Origin: Nocardioides sp. JS614
GTDB lineage: Bacteria > Actinomycetota > Actinomycetes > Propionibacteriales > Nocardioidaceae
Length of the DNA: 64,000 bases
Reading direction: 5' to 3'
Assembly (NCBI RefSeq): GCF_000015265.1
Contig: NC_008699.1
Coordinates: 4,278,001 to 4,342,000, forward strand
The notes beneath the pieces were generated by a model. That model saw only the letters and a list, made by a program, of their open reading frames with translations, did no database searches and was not told the DNA's origin. A program made the position numbers and the translations under genes. Below are positions 49,298-58,805 of the stretch, piece by piece. The number at the start of each line of letters is the position of its first letter. Positions within the stretch are counted from its first letter, which is position 1.

Positions 49298-50824
49298 ATG
49301 CCGATCTCACCCGGTGGGGCACAGCTCAACATCGCCAACGGGGTGCGAGAGTTCGCCCGCGGAACACCGCGTCAGCCCGCCGTCATCGACGGCGAGCGCA
49401 TGCTCACCTACGCCCAGCTGGGAGACCGTGCGGCCCGCTTGGCCAACGCGCTCGTCGCGCGCGGCGTGCGCCCCGGCGAGCACGTCGCGGTCTGCGTCGG
49501 CAACCGCCTCGAGCATCCCGAGATCGCCTGTGGGATCGCCATGGCGGGGCTGGTGATCGTGCCGCTGAACCCGCGGTACACCGAGCCCGAAGCCCGCTAC
49601 ATCATCGAACACTCCGGCGCGCGTGCGGTGATCACCGAGGCACACCTGGCCAGCGTGGTCACCCCTGCCGCTGCCGACCAGGGGGCGTTCGTCGTGGTCC
49701 TCGGCACGAGTCCGGACTTCGAGTCCTACGACGAGGTCCTGGCGGCGTCCTCGCCCGAGGACCCCGAGTACCCGGTGGACGAGACAGAGCCGTTCTGCAT
49801 CGCGTACACCTCCGGGACCACCGGCCGCCCCAAGGGGGTGATGATCAGTCACCGCTCCCGCGCGCTGACGTTCTACCAGGCCGCCACCGAGTGGGGCCTG
49901 GGCACCGGGCGGACCTCGCTGGCCGTAGCGCCGATGTACCACGGCGCCGGGTTCGCCTTCGGCTACGCCCCGGTGTTCACCGGAGGCACCGTCGTGATGC
50001 TGCCCAAATGGTCGCCCGAGCAGATGCTCGAGCTCGCCGAGCGCCACCGCGTGCAGTCGATCTTCCTCGTGCCCGCCCACGCCCAGATGCTCCGGCGCCT
50101 GGGAGGCGAGGCGATCGCGACACGAGACCTCTCCAGTCTCGACACGCTGTACTTCAACGCCGCCGCCCTGCCCTTCGAGCTGAAGAAGTGGGTGATCGAG
50201 TCCTTCCCGGGTGCCGGCGTCCACGAGCTCTACGGCTCGACCGAGAGCGGCATCATCACCAACCTGCGCCCGGTGGACATGCTGCGCAAGCCCGGGTCCG
50301 TCGGCCAGCCATGGTTCATGACCGAGATCCGGGTGGTCGACCTGGACGGCGCGCCCGTCGGACCCGGCGGCATGGGCGAGCTCTACAGCCGGTCGCCGTA
50401 CCTCATGCTCGGCTACTACAACGACCCCGACGCGACGGCGAGGTGCACGAGCGAGGACGGCTTCGTCACCTGTGGGGACCTGGTCCGCCTGGACGACGAG
50501 GGGTATGTCCACATCGTCGGCCGCAGCAGCGACATGATCGTGTCGGGCGGGATCAACATCTACCCGCGCGAGGTCGAGGACGTGCTCGCGCGCCACCCGA
50601 GCGTCACCGACGTGGCCGTGGTCGGACGGTCGTCCGAAGAATGGGGCGAGGAGGTCACCGCGTACGTCGTGCTCGCGTCCGGGGTCACGCTCGACGTCGA
50701 GAGCCTGGAGGCGCACTGCCGGGAGTCGCTGGCCGGCTACAAGATCCCCCGCAGGTGGCACGTCATCGGCGAGCTGCCGCGCAACGCCGCCGGCAAGGTC
50801 GTCAAACGCGATATCCCGGACTGA
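49298..50824 (+). CDS. AMP-dependent acyl-CoA synthetase/ligase
   Basis: The 508-residue adenylating enzyme has YTSGTTGRPKGVM (P-loop), ELYGSTESG, YNDPDATARC, GDLVRLDDEGYVHIVGRSSDMI (hinge) and the catalytic-lysine motif RNAAGKVVKRDI near the end. It activates a carboxylic acid to its CoA thioester via the acyl-adenylate. It resembles medium/long-chain fatty-acid or aromatic-acid ligases in length and motifs. It probably activates an early acid of the pathway. The membrane protein gene follows after 19 bp. Confidence 0.92.
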   Translation: MPISPGGAQLNIANGVREFARGTPRQPAVIDGERMLTYAQLGDRAARLANALVARGVRPGEHVAVCVGNRLEHPEIACGIAMAGLVIVPLNPRYTEPEARYIIEHSGARAVITEAHLASVVTPAAADQGAFVVVLGTSPDFESYDEVLAASSPEDPEYPVDETEPFCIAYTSGTTGRPKGVMISHRSRALTFYQAATEWGLGTGRTSLAVAPMYHGAGFAFGYAPVFTGGTVVMLPKWSPEQMLELAERHRVQSIFLVPAHAQMLRRLGGEAIATRDLSSLDTLYFNAAALPFELKKWVIESFPGAGVHELYGSTESGIITNLRPVDMLRKPGSVGQPWFMTEIRVVDLDGAPVGPGGMGELYSRSPYLMLGYYNDPDATARCTSEDGFVTCGDLVRLDDEGYVHIVGRSSDMIVSGGINIYPREVEDVLARHPSVTDVAVVGRSSEEWGEEVTAYVVLASGVTLDVESLEAHCRESLAGYKIPRRWHVIGELPRNAAGKVVKRDIPD

Positions 50825-50843
50825 GCAACCCGAACGGAGAACC

Positions 50844-51575
50844 ATGGACGTGGCCACTGTGATCGAGCCGGCCGTCGGCTTCGACCTGCACAGCTTCGCG
50901 ATCTTCCTGCACATCATGCTGCTCACCTACTGGCTGGGCAGCGACATCGGCGTGTTCTACTCGAGCAGGTTCGTGGTGGATCCCCAGGTCTCGGGCCAGG
51001 GGCGCGCGATCGCGATGAAGATCATGCACATGGTGGATCTCGCGCCACGGATCTGCCTCATCCTGATGCTGCCCAGCGGTGTCACGCTGATGGCGGCGAC
51101 CCCGCTCGGTGAGGACATCTTCTACGGCTGGCCGCTCGCGCTCGCCTGGGTCGGCGGCCTCCTCTGGCTGGCCATCATGCTGGCCGCGTTCTTCCGCTCC
51201 CCCGCCCGGCACGCCGACCTGACCGCCCGGACCGACCTGATCGTGCGATCACTGGTCGCCGTCGGACTTCTCGTCGCCGCCGGCTACGCGTTCCTCGTCT
51301 CCGAGCCGTTCGGGGTGGAGACCAACCCCAAGTGGCTCGCGGGCAAGGTTGCCGCGTACGCCCTCTGCATCGTCTCGGGCGTCATGATCCGGGTCTCGCT
51401 CAAGCCCTTCGCGCCGGCCTTCGGGCAGCTGATGAGCAGCGGCTCCACCCCCGAGGTCGAGGCGGCCATCAGCGGCTCGATGCGGCGGGCCATCCCGTGG
51501 GTGCTCGCGATCTGGTTCTTCGTGGCCCTCGCCGCATTCCTCGGCGTGGTCAAGCCCGGCACACTGGCCGGGTAG
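50844..51575 (+). CDS. Multi-pass membrane protein of unknown function
   Basis: The 243-residue protein has about six membrane segments (near 14-34, 67-85, 95-118, 133-152, 168-185, 213-235). The first contains a histidine within FAIFLHIMLLTYWLGSDIGV, which could be a heme or metal ligand as in CopD or cytochrome-b561-like proteins. I do not recognise a named family. It is co-transcribed with the AMP ligase under the island operator, so a role in uptake or electron transfer for the pathway is conceivable but unproven. Confidence 0.7.
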   Translation: MDVATVIEPAVGFDLHSFAIFLHIMLLTYWLGSDIGVFYSSRFVVDPQVSGQGRAIAMKIMHMVDLAPRICLILMLPSGVTLMAATPLGEDIFYGWPLALAWVGGLLWLAIMLAAFFRSPARHADLTARTDLIVRSLVAVGLLVAAGYAFLVSEPFGVETNPKWLAGKVAAYALCIVSGVMIRVSLKPFAPAFGQLMSSGSTPEVEAAISGSMRRAIPWVLAIWFFVALAAFLGVVKPGTLAG

Positions 51576-51605
51576 CCGCGAGTCCGGCCCCGCGGCGCGG
51601 GCGGG

Positions 51606-52166
51606 TCAGGCCCAGGTGCGCAGGTGCACGATCGCCGCGTCGAGCGTCGGCGCCCGGCCGGCCGGCACCCATTCCCAGAGCCGCGCAGCTGGGTCGAGCA
51701 CGTCGGCACCGAGACCGCCGGCAGGGTGCGGCGCGCCGATCTCGTACGCACCGGGGACCTCCGGCGCCGCCTGGCGCAGCACGCCGGCACCCTGCCGGTG
51801 CACCGGCAGTTGCGGCGACCGCTCCGCGGGGCGGCCGCGGTGCCACACCGGCGCGGCGGAGAACCAGGCCAGGACCAGCGCGCCGGTCTCGCTGGAGCTC
51901 TCGGCGCGCAGCGTCCGCGGCGGCAGGTAGGCGTAGTCGCCTTCTCCGAACCGGTCGCCCACGACGATGCTCCCGTGGAGCACGACGAACTCCTCCGCAG
52001 CCGCATAGTGACCCACGACGGGGCGCGACCAGCCCGGCGGGAACCGCACGAGCGACACCGACGCTCCGTCCGCCCCGGAGTGCAGCCGGCTCAGCCGCAC
52101 GGGCGGCTCCGCCCCGGGGATCGCCACCTCGATCCAGTCCTTCACGTCATCGAGTCGTACGGCCAT
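51606..52166 (-). CDS. Cupin-domain protein
   Basis: The 186-residue protein starts at ATG 52166 behind GGAGAGG (another ATG lies 18 bp upstream). A cupin core with GHYAAAEEFVVLHGSIVVGDRF and YAYLPPRTLRAES resembles ChrR-like cupins. The usual His-x-His is reduced here to one histidine in GHYAAAEE, so metal binding is uncertain. The gene is divergent from the MDR gene across the operator at 52249. Confidence 0.75.
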   Translation of the reverse strand: MAVRLDDVKDWIEVAIPGAEPPVRLSRLHSGADGASVSLVRFPPGWSRPVVGHYAAAEEFVVLHGSIVVGDRFGEGDYAYLPPRTLRAESSSETGALVLAWFSAAPVWHRGRPAERSPQLPVHRQGAGVLRQAAPEVPGAYEIGAPHPAGGLGADVLDPAARLWEWVPAGRAPTLDAAIVHLRTWA

Positions 52167-52242
52167 CCGAGACCTCTCCTCCACGCTCGTCCCTTGCGAT
52201 CGGCGCCGGCGCGAAGAGGTGCCTCACCCGACCACATTCGGC

Positions 52243-52273
52243 TATTCTGGAATACCGTTCCGCACAACGCAAC
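52243..52273 (+). promoter_or_regulatory. Operator of the MDR oxidoreductase gene
   Basis: GGAAT-acc-GTTCC (52249-52261) with a third half-site GCAAC (52269-52273) follows a -10-like TATTCT (52243-52248). The -35 box is not clear. The ribosome site AGGAGGG follows directly. It may also act on the divergent cupin gene. Confidence 0.6.
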
Positions 52274-52285
52274 AGGAGGGACTCG

Positions 52286-53305
52286 GTGTTGACGCCTCCC
52301 CGCCACACCCGGGCCGTGGTGCTGCAGCGCCGCCCGCAGGGCCCCCCGCGGCCTGATGACTTCGCGCTCGTCCAGCAGCCGCTCCCCCGGCCACATCGCG
52401 GCGCTGTCGTGGTCGGGGTCGCGGACCTCTCGCTGGACCCGTACCTGCGCTCGGTGCTGGGCGCCGGGCACCTGGCTCAGGCCGCTCTCGCGCTGGGCAG
52501 CGCGGTGGTCCCGGGTACGGCGGTGGCCATCGTCCTCGAGTCCGAGCATCCGTCGTTCGCCCCCGGCGACTGGGTGGTCGGCGACATCGGATGGCGCGAG
52601 CACGGGATCGTGGACGGTGACGCGCTCCGGCCGGTCCCGGTCATCGACGGGCTACCGCGATCCGCCGTCCTCGGCGCCGCCGGGATGCCGGGACTGACGG
52701 CCTACGCTGCGCTGGAGCGCCACCTGCGTCCCCAACACGGGGAGACCGTGGCCATCTCGTCCGCCACCGGTGGCGTCGGCGCCACCGCCGGACAGCTCGC
52801 GGCCGCCCGTGGTGCACGGACGGTCGCCATCGTCGGCTCGGCGGAGAAGGCGGCGGACGCGCTGGAGCTGGGCTATGAGGCGGCCGTAGTCCGGACGACG
52901 TCGGACTGGGCCACCGACCTCGCGCGAGCCTGTCCCGACGGGATCGACGGCTACCTCCACATGGGGGACCAGCAAACGCTCGACTGCGTCCTGGACCGGC
53001 TGAGCGTCGGCGCTCGGATCTCCCTCTGCGGCCTCATGGACCAGTACAACGACGGCCCCCGCACGGTCCTCGACGCCGGCAAGGTCATGTCGGCCCGCGC
53101 GAGCGTGCACGGCATGGTGGTCTACGACCACCAGGACCTGGCGACGGTGCATCGTGAGGCGGTGGCGAGCCTGGTCGCGGCCGACCAGCTACGGCTCCAC
53201 GAGCACCGCACGATCGGGCTGGCCAGCGCGCCCGCCGCCTTCTGTGAGCTGATGTCGGGCGCCAACCGCGGCAAGGCCGTCGTCGAGGTCGCCAGCTTCT
53301 CCTGA
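52286..53305 (+). CDS. NADP-dependent MDR oxidoreductase (LTB4-dehydrogenase-like)
   Basis: The 339-residue zinc-free medium-chain reductase begins at GTG 52286 behind AGGAGGG. SLDPYLRSVL, GMPGLTAYAALE and SSATGGVGATAGQLAA are hallmarks of the prostaglandin/leukotriene reductase and curcumin-reductase group, which reduce enones with NADPH. It is a single-gene unit and converges on the amidohydrolase gene. Confidence 0.88.
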   Translation: MLTPPRHTRAVVLQRRPQGPPRPDDFALVQQPLPRPHRGAVVVGVADLSLDPYLRSVLGAGHLAQAALALGSAVVPGTAVAIVLESEHPSFAPGDWVVGDIGWREHGIVDGDALRPVPVIDGLPRSAVLGAAGMPGLTAYAALERHLRPQHGETVAISSATGGVGATAGQLAAARGARTVAIVGSAEKAADALELGYEAAVVRTTSDWATDLARACPDGIDGYLHMGDQQTLDCVLDRLSVGARISLCGLMDQYNDGPRTVLDAGKVMSARASVHGMVVYDHQDLATVHREAVASLVAADQLRLHEHRTIGLASAPAAFCELMSGANRGKAVVEVASFS

Positions 53306-53332
53306 CGCTTCGGCACACGCCCCGCTCAGGAG
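53299..53332. terminator. Possible bidirectional terminator
   Basis: CTCCTGA (53299-53305) pairs with TCAGGAG (53326-53332). The arms include the stop codons of the two convergent genes, leaving a 20-bp loop. Confidence 0.42.
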
Positions 53333-54777
53333 GCCGGCTGACCGCCTCGCTCGCCCACCCAGCGCCAGCGGCTCCGCTGCCGGTAGGCCCGGGCCAGACC
53401 GGTGTGGGCGTCCATCTCGAGGGCCATCCGGTTGCCGTGCGCGATGACGTCGTCGTGCTCCCACGCGACGACTCGACCGTCGTCGACCACCACGCGCCCG
53501 TCGACCAGCACGGTCCGCACCGCGCTCGGGCTGAAGGAGTAGACCAGGTTCGACGGCCAGGTGGCGTGCGGGACCAGCTCCGGCTTGTTCAACGTGGCCA
53601 CCACGATGTCGGCACGCTTGCCGGCTCCGAGCGAGCCGATGCGGTCCTCCATGCCGATGGCCCGCGCTCCACCGAGAGTGGCCAGCTCCAGGGCGAGCTC
53701 GGCCGATCCCCACCCGGCGCCGAAGCGCGACTTCTGCAGGAACATGGCGGTCTTCATGACCTCCCACATGTTCTGGCCGTTGTTGGTGGACGCCCCGTCG
53801 GTGCCGAGTCCCACTCGCACGCCTGCTTCGAGCATCTCCGAGAGGGGTGCCAGACCCGAGGCGTACATCAGGTTCGCCACGGGATTGTGGGAGACCCCGG
53901 TCCTGCTCTCGGCGAGCAGTGCACGCTCGCGGTCGTCGTTCCACACGCAGTGGGCGACCAACAGGTGCGGCCCGAGGACACCCAGGTCGTGCAGGCGCTC
54001 GACGGACCCTTTGCCGAAGCGGTACTGCGCCTCGTCGCGCTCGTCGGGAGAGCTCGCGACGTGCATCGTCATCCGGGTGCCCCGGTCCCGGGCGTAGCGA
54101 GCGAACTCCGTGACCATGTCCGCCGAGCAGCGAAGCACGCCGAGGGCTTCAGGGACCACCTCGAGGAGGTCCGAGCCGTAGCCGGATCGCAGCCGGTCCA
54201 CCTCGGCCAACGCCGCGTCGATGTCCTCGCGAACGTCAGGGGGGACGGCCTGACTGGAGTCGTGGTCGTCGGCGGAGTCCACCGAGATGCGGGCCACGAC
54301 CGAGCGCGAACCGGACTCGGTGACGGCCGCCAACACCCCGTCGAGCGTGTCGCGGGCGGGGACGCCGAACTCACCCACGACCGTGGTCGTCACGCCGCCG
54401 AGCAGGTTCTCGGCCAGGGCGACCCGCGCCCCGTGGTACGTCGCCTCCCGGGTGTTGGCGCGCAACGAGGGCCACATCCCCTTCTCCACCCAGTCGGCGA
54501 GGGGCAACTCGTCGAAGAGGCCTCGGGAGATGCCGTTCGACAGGTGCGTGTGGCAGTTGACCAGCCCCGGCAACACCACGTGTCCATCGAGGTCGCGGAC
54601 CTCCCGAGCGCGGGGCACGTCGCCGTCGTCGGCCCCGACCGAGAGGATCTCCTGGCCGCGCACGGCGACGTAGCCCCTCTCGTAGACCGTGCGGTCCGCG
54701 TCCATCGTGACGACCGTGGCACCGCGTAGGAGCAGGTCAGCGGTCTCGACCTCCGGGCCGGCCGGCTGGTCCGTCAC
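53326..54777 (-). CDS. Amidohydrolase, AtzA/TrzN/GuaD-like
   Basis: The 483-residue mononuclear-metal amidohydrolase starts at GTG 54777, overlapping the SnoaL stop (GTGA). Metal and catalytic motifs are complete: NCHTH (H76, H78), HVASSPDE, AHCVWNDD and GLGTDGAS. This subgroup removes halide, amino or alkylamino groups from N-heterocycles (triazine hydrolases, guanine deaminase, SsnA). It is the last gene of the Liv-type transporter operon, which suggests that the imported compound is its substrate. It is paralogous to 60230-61627. Confidence 0.88.
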   Translation of the reverse strand: MTDQPAGPEVETADLLLRGATVVTMDADRTVYERGYVAVRGQEILSVGADDGDVPRAREVRDLDGHVVLPGLVNCHTHLSNGISRGLFDELPLADWVEKGMWPSLRANTREATYHGARVALAENLLGGVTTTVVGEFGVPARDTLDGVLAAVTESGSRSVVARISVDSADDHDSSQAVPPDVREDIDAALAEVDRLRSGYGSDLLEVVPEALGVLRCSADMVTEFARYARDRGTRMTMHVASSPDERDEAQYRFGKGSVERLHDLGVLGPHLLVAHCVWNDDRERALLAESRTGVSHNPVANLMYASGLAPLSEMLEAGVRVGLGTDGASTNNGQNMWEVMKTAMFLQKSRFGAGWGSAELALELATLGGARAIGMEDRIGSLGAGKRADIVVATLNKPELVPHATWPSNLVYSFSPSAVRTVLVDGRVVVDDGRVVAWEHDDVIAHGNRMALEMDAHTGLARAYRQRSRWRWVGERGGQPAS

Positions 54778-55259
54778 GATCCGGCCGTGGGCAGAGGCGT
54801 CGCACCTTCGGGCCACCAGTCGCCGGATCCATAGGGGTCGACGAGCGGCTGCGAGCCGTGCTCGTGGACGATCCGCCAGCGGCCGTCCTCAGGCCGGAGC
54901 AACCAGGTCATCCGCAGCCGCAACGGAGCGTGCTCCGCCGGCTGGGAGCCCTCGGCCGACCGGACCTGGTAGTCCACGACCCCCAGGACCGCCGACAGTG
55001 CGGGCGTCTCGATCACCTGCGGACCCTCCACCCAGCTGAAGGAGTCGATGCCGATCCCGGTGTCGAAGTACGCGCGCCAGCCCTGGGCGACGTTGTCGCC
55101 ACCGCGCGTGGTCCAGCGCGGCCCCTCGACGTACATATAGGCGTCGGCAGCGCTCGTGAACGAGTCGAGCACGGCGTCGAGGTCGCGGTCGATGACGCCT
55201 CGGAGCATTCCTTCGGCGGCGGCCAGTGGGGTGTTTCCGGACAAGACGTCTCCCTCCAT
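54774..55259 (-). CDS. SnoaL-like (NTF2-fold) protein
   Basis: The protein has about 161 residues with the alpha+beta cone fold pattern GMLRGVIDRDLDAVLDSF, then MTWLLRPEDGRWRIVHEH at the end. SnoaL-like proteins act as small isomerases, cyclases or binding proteins. The start is uncertain: ATG 55259 lacks a good ribosome site, a TTG 24 bp later has GGAGGG before it, and a GTG at 55322 overlaps the LivF stop (GTGA). It sits between the transporter genes and the amidohydrolase with overlapping ends. Confidence 0.7.
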   Translation of the reverse strand: MEGDVLSGNTPLAAAEGMLRGVIDRDLDAVLDSFTSAADAYMYVEGPRWTTRGGDNVAQGWRAYFDTGIGIDSFSWVEGPQVIETPALSAVLGVVDYQVRSAEGSQPAEHAPLRLRMTWLLRPEDGRWRIVHEHGSQPLVDPYGSGDWWPEGATPLPTAGS

Positions 55260-55318
55260 CGGGGGCTGCTGATCGGGTTGCGGTGTGTCGCGAAGTGGGA
55301 AGCTGCGCTCGGCGCCGG

Positions 55319-56068
55319 TCACGAGGTGGCCAGCCCCCCGAAGTACACGCTGCGCACCTGGTCGTCCTCTCGCAGCGCCTCAGCGGGACCGCTGGCGACG
55401 ACCCGCCCCTGGCTCAGGAGATAGGCGTCGTCGGCGAACCGGAGGGCACGGTCGGCCGCCTGCTCGACCAGGAGGATCGACAGCTGTTGCTGGTCTCGGA
55501 TCGTGCCCAAGAAGTCGTACAGCTCGTCGACGATCTTGGGTGCCAGGCCCAGGCTCGGCTCGTCGAGGATGAGCAGGCTGGGACGCGTCATCATCGCGCG
55601 ACCCACGGCCAGCATCTGTGCCTCGCCCCCGGACAGGCTGCCCGCGAGTTGGTCGAGCCGGTCGGCCAGACGAGGGAACAGCTCGAGAACCGAGGCGAGC
55701 GTCTCGTCGAAGACCGGGCGCTGACGCCGCCAGATGAAGCCCCCCAGCTCGAGGTTCTCCTTGACGGTGTGCGCCGGGAAGATCCGGCGGCCCTCCGGCA
55801 CCAAGCCCACCCCCAGCTTGGTGACGCGCGAGGCCACGACACCGTTGGTGCGGCGGCCGTTGATCCTGATCTCACCGCGCGCGGGCCTCAAGAGGCCGCA
55901 GATGGCCTTGAGCGTGGTGGTCTTGCCCGCCCCGTTGGGACCGAGCAGGGTGACCACACGGCTTCGCCCCACCGCCAGGCTGACGTCGCGGACCGCGTCG
56001 ACGTGACCGAACCTGACGCGGAGGTTCGACACCTCCAGCAGGGCCGGGTCCGAGCTCGCGGTCGTCAT
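55319..56068 (-). CDS. ABC transporter ATP-binding protein, LivF-type
   Basis: The 249-residue ATPase has GPNGAGKTTTLKAICGLL (Walker A), SLSGGEAQMLAVGRAMM (signature) and LLILDEPSLGLAP (Walker B), the LivF pattern of branched-chain amino acid/amide/urea importers. It overlaps the LivMG fusion gene by 4 bp. It pairs with the ATPase half of that fusion. Confidence 0.92.
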   Translation of the reverse strand: MTTASSDPALLEVSNLRVRFGHVDAVRDVSLAVGRSRVVTLLGPNGAGKTTTLKAICGLLRPARGEIRINGRRTNGVVASRVTKLGVGLVPEGRRIFPAHTVKENLELGGFIWRRQRPVFDETLASVLELFPRLADRLDQLAGSLSGGEAQMLAVGRAMMTRPSLLILDEPSLGLAPKIVDELYDFLGTIRDQQQLSILLVEQAADRALRFADDAYLLSQGRVVASGPAEALREDDQVRSVYFGGLATS

Positions 56069-57888
56069 ACGGTCGCGCCTCCCAGGTAGGCCTCCCGGAC
56101 GACGGGAGAGTCGACGATCTCTTGCGGCGTGCCGTGGGCGATCACCTCACCGAAGTTCAGAACCGTGACCCGGTCGGACAGCGGGAGGACGAAGCCCATG
56201 TTGTGCTCGATCAGGAGGAGCGCGATCCCGAACTGCCTGAGCGTGCGCAGCAGGCTGTCCAGTTGCGCGAGGTCACCCGGCGTCAGTCCCGTCGCGGGCT
56301 CGTCCAGGATGAGGACGGTCGGACGGGTCGCGACGGCGCGGACGACCTCGACCAGCCGCTTCTGGCCATGCGACAACGACGACGCGGACAGGTGGACCAG
56401 GCTCTCGAGCCCGACCGCGCGCAAGAGGAGCCGGACCTGCTGGCGACGCTCGCGCTCGGCACGCAGATACCCGGGAGTCCGCACGATGGCTGGCAGCCAG
56501 CCCGATCGGCCCCAGCCGTACATGCCGGTGAGGACGTTGTCCTCCACGGTTCCGCCCTCGAAGAGGTGCGGCTCCTGGAAGACGCGGGTCACCCCACGCT
56601 TGGCCACCGCGTGCGGGCGCTTGGGCAACGGCCTCCCACCGACCACCACGGTGCCGGAGTCACGTTGGATGTGGGCGGTGATGCAGCCGGCCATGGTCGA
56701 CTTGCCAGCGCCGTTGGGTCCGATGAGCGCGTGGATCTCGCCCGGGTAAAGCTCCAGGTCGACACCGCCCAGGGCGCGCACTCCGCCATACATCTTGCCG
56801 ACGTCCTGGCACCTCATCACCGGCTCGGCGCCACTCGTGCTGTTCTGCAGGAGCGCCAGGGACTCGGACTCGTCCGGTGGCGGCACCGCTGGATGCGCGG
56901 CGACACTGACCCAACGTCCGAACCTGGTCGACATCCAGGTGCCGACGATGCCCTTGGGGAGGATGAGAATGCAGGCCAACAAGAAGAGTCCCAGGATCAG
57001 CTGCGCGTTCTCACCCGAGCCACGCAGCTCGTGCTGAACGGCGGTGACGACGACCATGCCGAGCACGGGACCCAGCAGGGTCCCGAACCCTCCGAGGAAG
57101 ATCGCGATGAACAGTGGCAGCTGGGGCCCCTGGTCGGCGACCTCGGGACTGATGAAGTTCAGGTGCATCGCGAACAGCGCGCCCGAGAAGCCTGCCAGGG
57201 CGCCGGCGATGGCGAAGGCGAGCAGCCGTGCGGCGGGAACGTTGATGCCCAGGCTGGAAGCGGTCTCCGGAGACTGACGGAGCGCGTGGAACCCTCGTCC
57301 GGCCGGCGACTTCACCAGGTTCCTCGTGACCAGGTAGCAGCCGATCGCCATCACCAGGCACAGGTAGTAGAACGACTGGGTATCGAGAGGGGCACCGTTC
57401 AGCTGCGGGCGCGGGACGCCGGGCAGGCCGTTGAAGCCGCCGGTCACCGACCCCCACTGCTCGATCACCTGGATGAGCACCAGGTCGAAGCTCAACGTGA
57501 TCAGGCCCCAGTAGATGTTGGTGGCGCGAGCCGATACCAGGCTGATCAGGATGCAGAACAGGACAGTGACGACGACACCCAGCAGGATCCCGAGCCAGGG
57601 GTTGACTCCCCATCGAAGCGCCGAGATGCCCAGGGTGTAGCCGGCGACGGCCAGCAACCCTGTGTGGACGAACGAGAGCAGCCCGGCGATGCCCATCGCC
57701 AGGTTGAGCGAGATGGCCAGCATGGTCAGGATCAGGGCGGTCGTGGCCAGGTCGACGTAGTAGGACTGCTGGGGGCCGAACCCCACCGCGATCTGGGGCC
57801 AGAGTGCCAGCACGCCCAGGCACGCGACGGCCGCGAGCGCGCTGACGATCCGGGCGGAGCTGCGAGAGCGCAGGTCGAAGGACGCCAT
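56065..57888 (-). CDS. ABC transporter permease-ATPase fusion, LivM-LivG type
   Basis: The 607-residue protein joins a LivM-like permease (residues 1-315, about ten helices, with AISLNLAMGIAGLLSFVHTG and LRQSPETASSLGINV) to a LivG-like ATPase (about 355-607; LIGPNGAGKSTMAGCI, LSHGQKRLVEVVRAVA, LILDEPATGLTPGD). The linker is short and Pro/Asp/Glu-rich. Such LivMG fusions are known but less common than separate genes. ATG 57888 lies 1 bp after the LivH stop. With LivH, LivF and the binding protein it forms a complete importer. Confidence 0.92.
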   Translation of the reverse strand: MASFDLRSRSSARIVSALAAVACLGVLALWPQIAVGFGPQQSYYVDLATTALILTMLAISLNLAMGIAGLLSFVHTGLLAVAGYTLGISALRWGVNPWLGILLGVVVTVLFCILISLVSARATNIYWGLITLSFDLVLIQVIEQWGSVTGGFNGLPGVPRPQLNGAPLDTQSFYYLCLVMAIGCYLVTRNLVKSPAGRGFHALRQSPETASSLGINVPAARLLAFAIAGALAGFSGALFAMHLNFISPEVADQGPQLPLFIAIFLGGFGTLLGPVLGMVVVTAVQHELRGSGENAQLILGLFLLACILILPKGIVGTWMSTRFGRWVSVAAHPAVPPPDESESLALLQNSTSGAEPVMRCQDVGKMYGGVRALGGVDLELYPGEIHALIGPNGAGKSTMAGCITAHIQRDSGTVVVGGRPLPKRPHAVAKRGVTRVFQEPHLFEGGTVEDNVLTGMYGWGRSGWLPAIVRTPGYLRAERERRQQVRLLLRAVGLESLVHLSASSLSHGQKRLVEVVRAVATRPTVLILDEPATGLTPGDLAQLDSLLRTLRQFGIALLLIEHNMGFVLPLSDRVTVLNFGEVIAHGTPQEIVDSPVVREAYLGGATV

Positions 57889-57889
57889 C

Positions 57890-58762
57890 TCAGTGCGCCG
57901 CCGCTGGGGATGCGAAGAGGCCCGTGGGCCGGACCAGCAAGATGACGGCGAGCACGCAGACCACGGTGATCTGACCGTAGTTGGGACCGATGAGGTTGAC
58001 GACCAGCGCATTGAGGATCCCGACGATGAATCCTCCGGCGATGGCACCCCGAACCGATCCCAGACCGCCGATGACCATGGCGACGAAGCCGTTGGTCGTG
58101 TAGGCCAGGCCAACTGTGGGCTCGACGAAGAGAACCGGGGAGACGAGCATTCCGGCGACTGCCGTGATCATCGCGCTCACCACGAAGCTGACCACCACGA
58201 TCCCACGGACGCTGATGCCGAAGGTCGAGGTCGTGTCGGGGTCGTGTGCGGTCGCCCGCACGGCGGCGCCGTACGACGTCCGACGAAGCATCTGGTCGTA
58301 GGCGACCATGATGACGACCGCTGCGCCGATCACGATGAAGATCTGGTACGCGACCTTGCCACCGAGCACGTCGACCGCGCCCGCGACGAGGGGCGGCGGC
58401 CGAAGCAGCGCGCCTTCGAAGACCTTGGAGTACACGCTCTGCATCGTCAGAGCCACCGCGAGCGTCGAGATGATCCACGCGTAATGGATGCCTGAGCGGT
58501 GGATGGGCAGCATGATCGCGCGCTCGCTGACCAGTCCGAACGCGGCGGCTCCGGCCAACACCACGAGCAGGGCGACCCATGCGGGCTGCCCGTGCACCGA
58601 CTGCATGTAGTAGGCGACCCCGGCGCCGAAGACGAAGTACTCGCCCTGAGCGAAGTTGACCACCCTGGTCGACGAGTAACTGATCGTCAAGCCGAGCGCG
58701 ATGAGCGCGAAGACACCCCCGAGGTAGAGGGCCTGGCTGACGATCAGGATCTGCGTTCCCAC
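57890..58762 (-). CDS. ABC transporter permease, LivH-type
   Basis: The 290-residue membrane protein begins VGTQILIVSQALYLGGVFAL (GTG 58762, with AGAGGTGG upstream) and continues GLTISYSSTRVVNFAQGEYF, the classic LivH second helix. MVIGGLGSVRGAIAGG is the conserved loop near the end. A longer start at TTG 58789 is possible but less like the family. It is the first transporter gene after the binding protein, from which it is separated by a strong hairpin. Confidence 0.9.
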   Translation of the reverse strand: MGTQILIVSQALYLGGVFALIALGLTISYSSTRVVNFAQGEYFVFGAGVAYYMQSVHGQPAWVALLVVLAGAAAFGLVSERAIMLPIHRSGIHYAWIISTLAVALTMQSVYSKVFEGALLRPPPLVAGAVDVLGGKVAYQIFIVIGAAVVIMVAYDQMLRRTSYGAAVRATAHDPDTTSTFGISVRGIVVVSFVVSAMITAVAGMLVSPVLFVEPTVGLAYTTNGFVAMVIGGLGSVRGAIAGGFIVGILNALVVNLIGPNYGQITVVCVLAVILLVRPTGLFASPAAAH

Positions 58763-58805
58763 GAGTGGATCACCACCTCTCTTTGCCAATCAGGACGTGA
58801 CCGGC

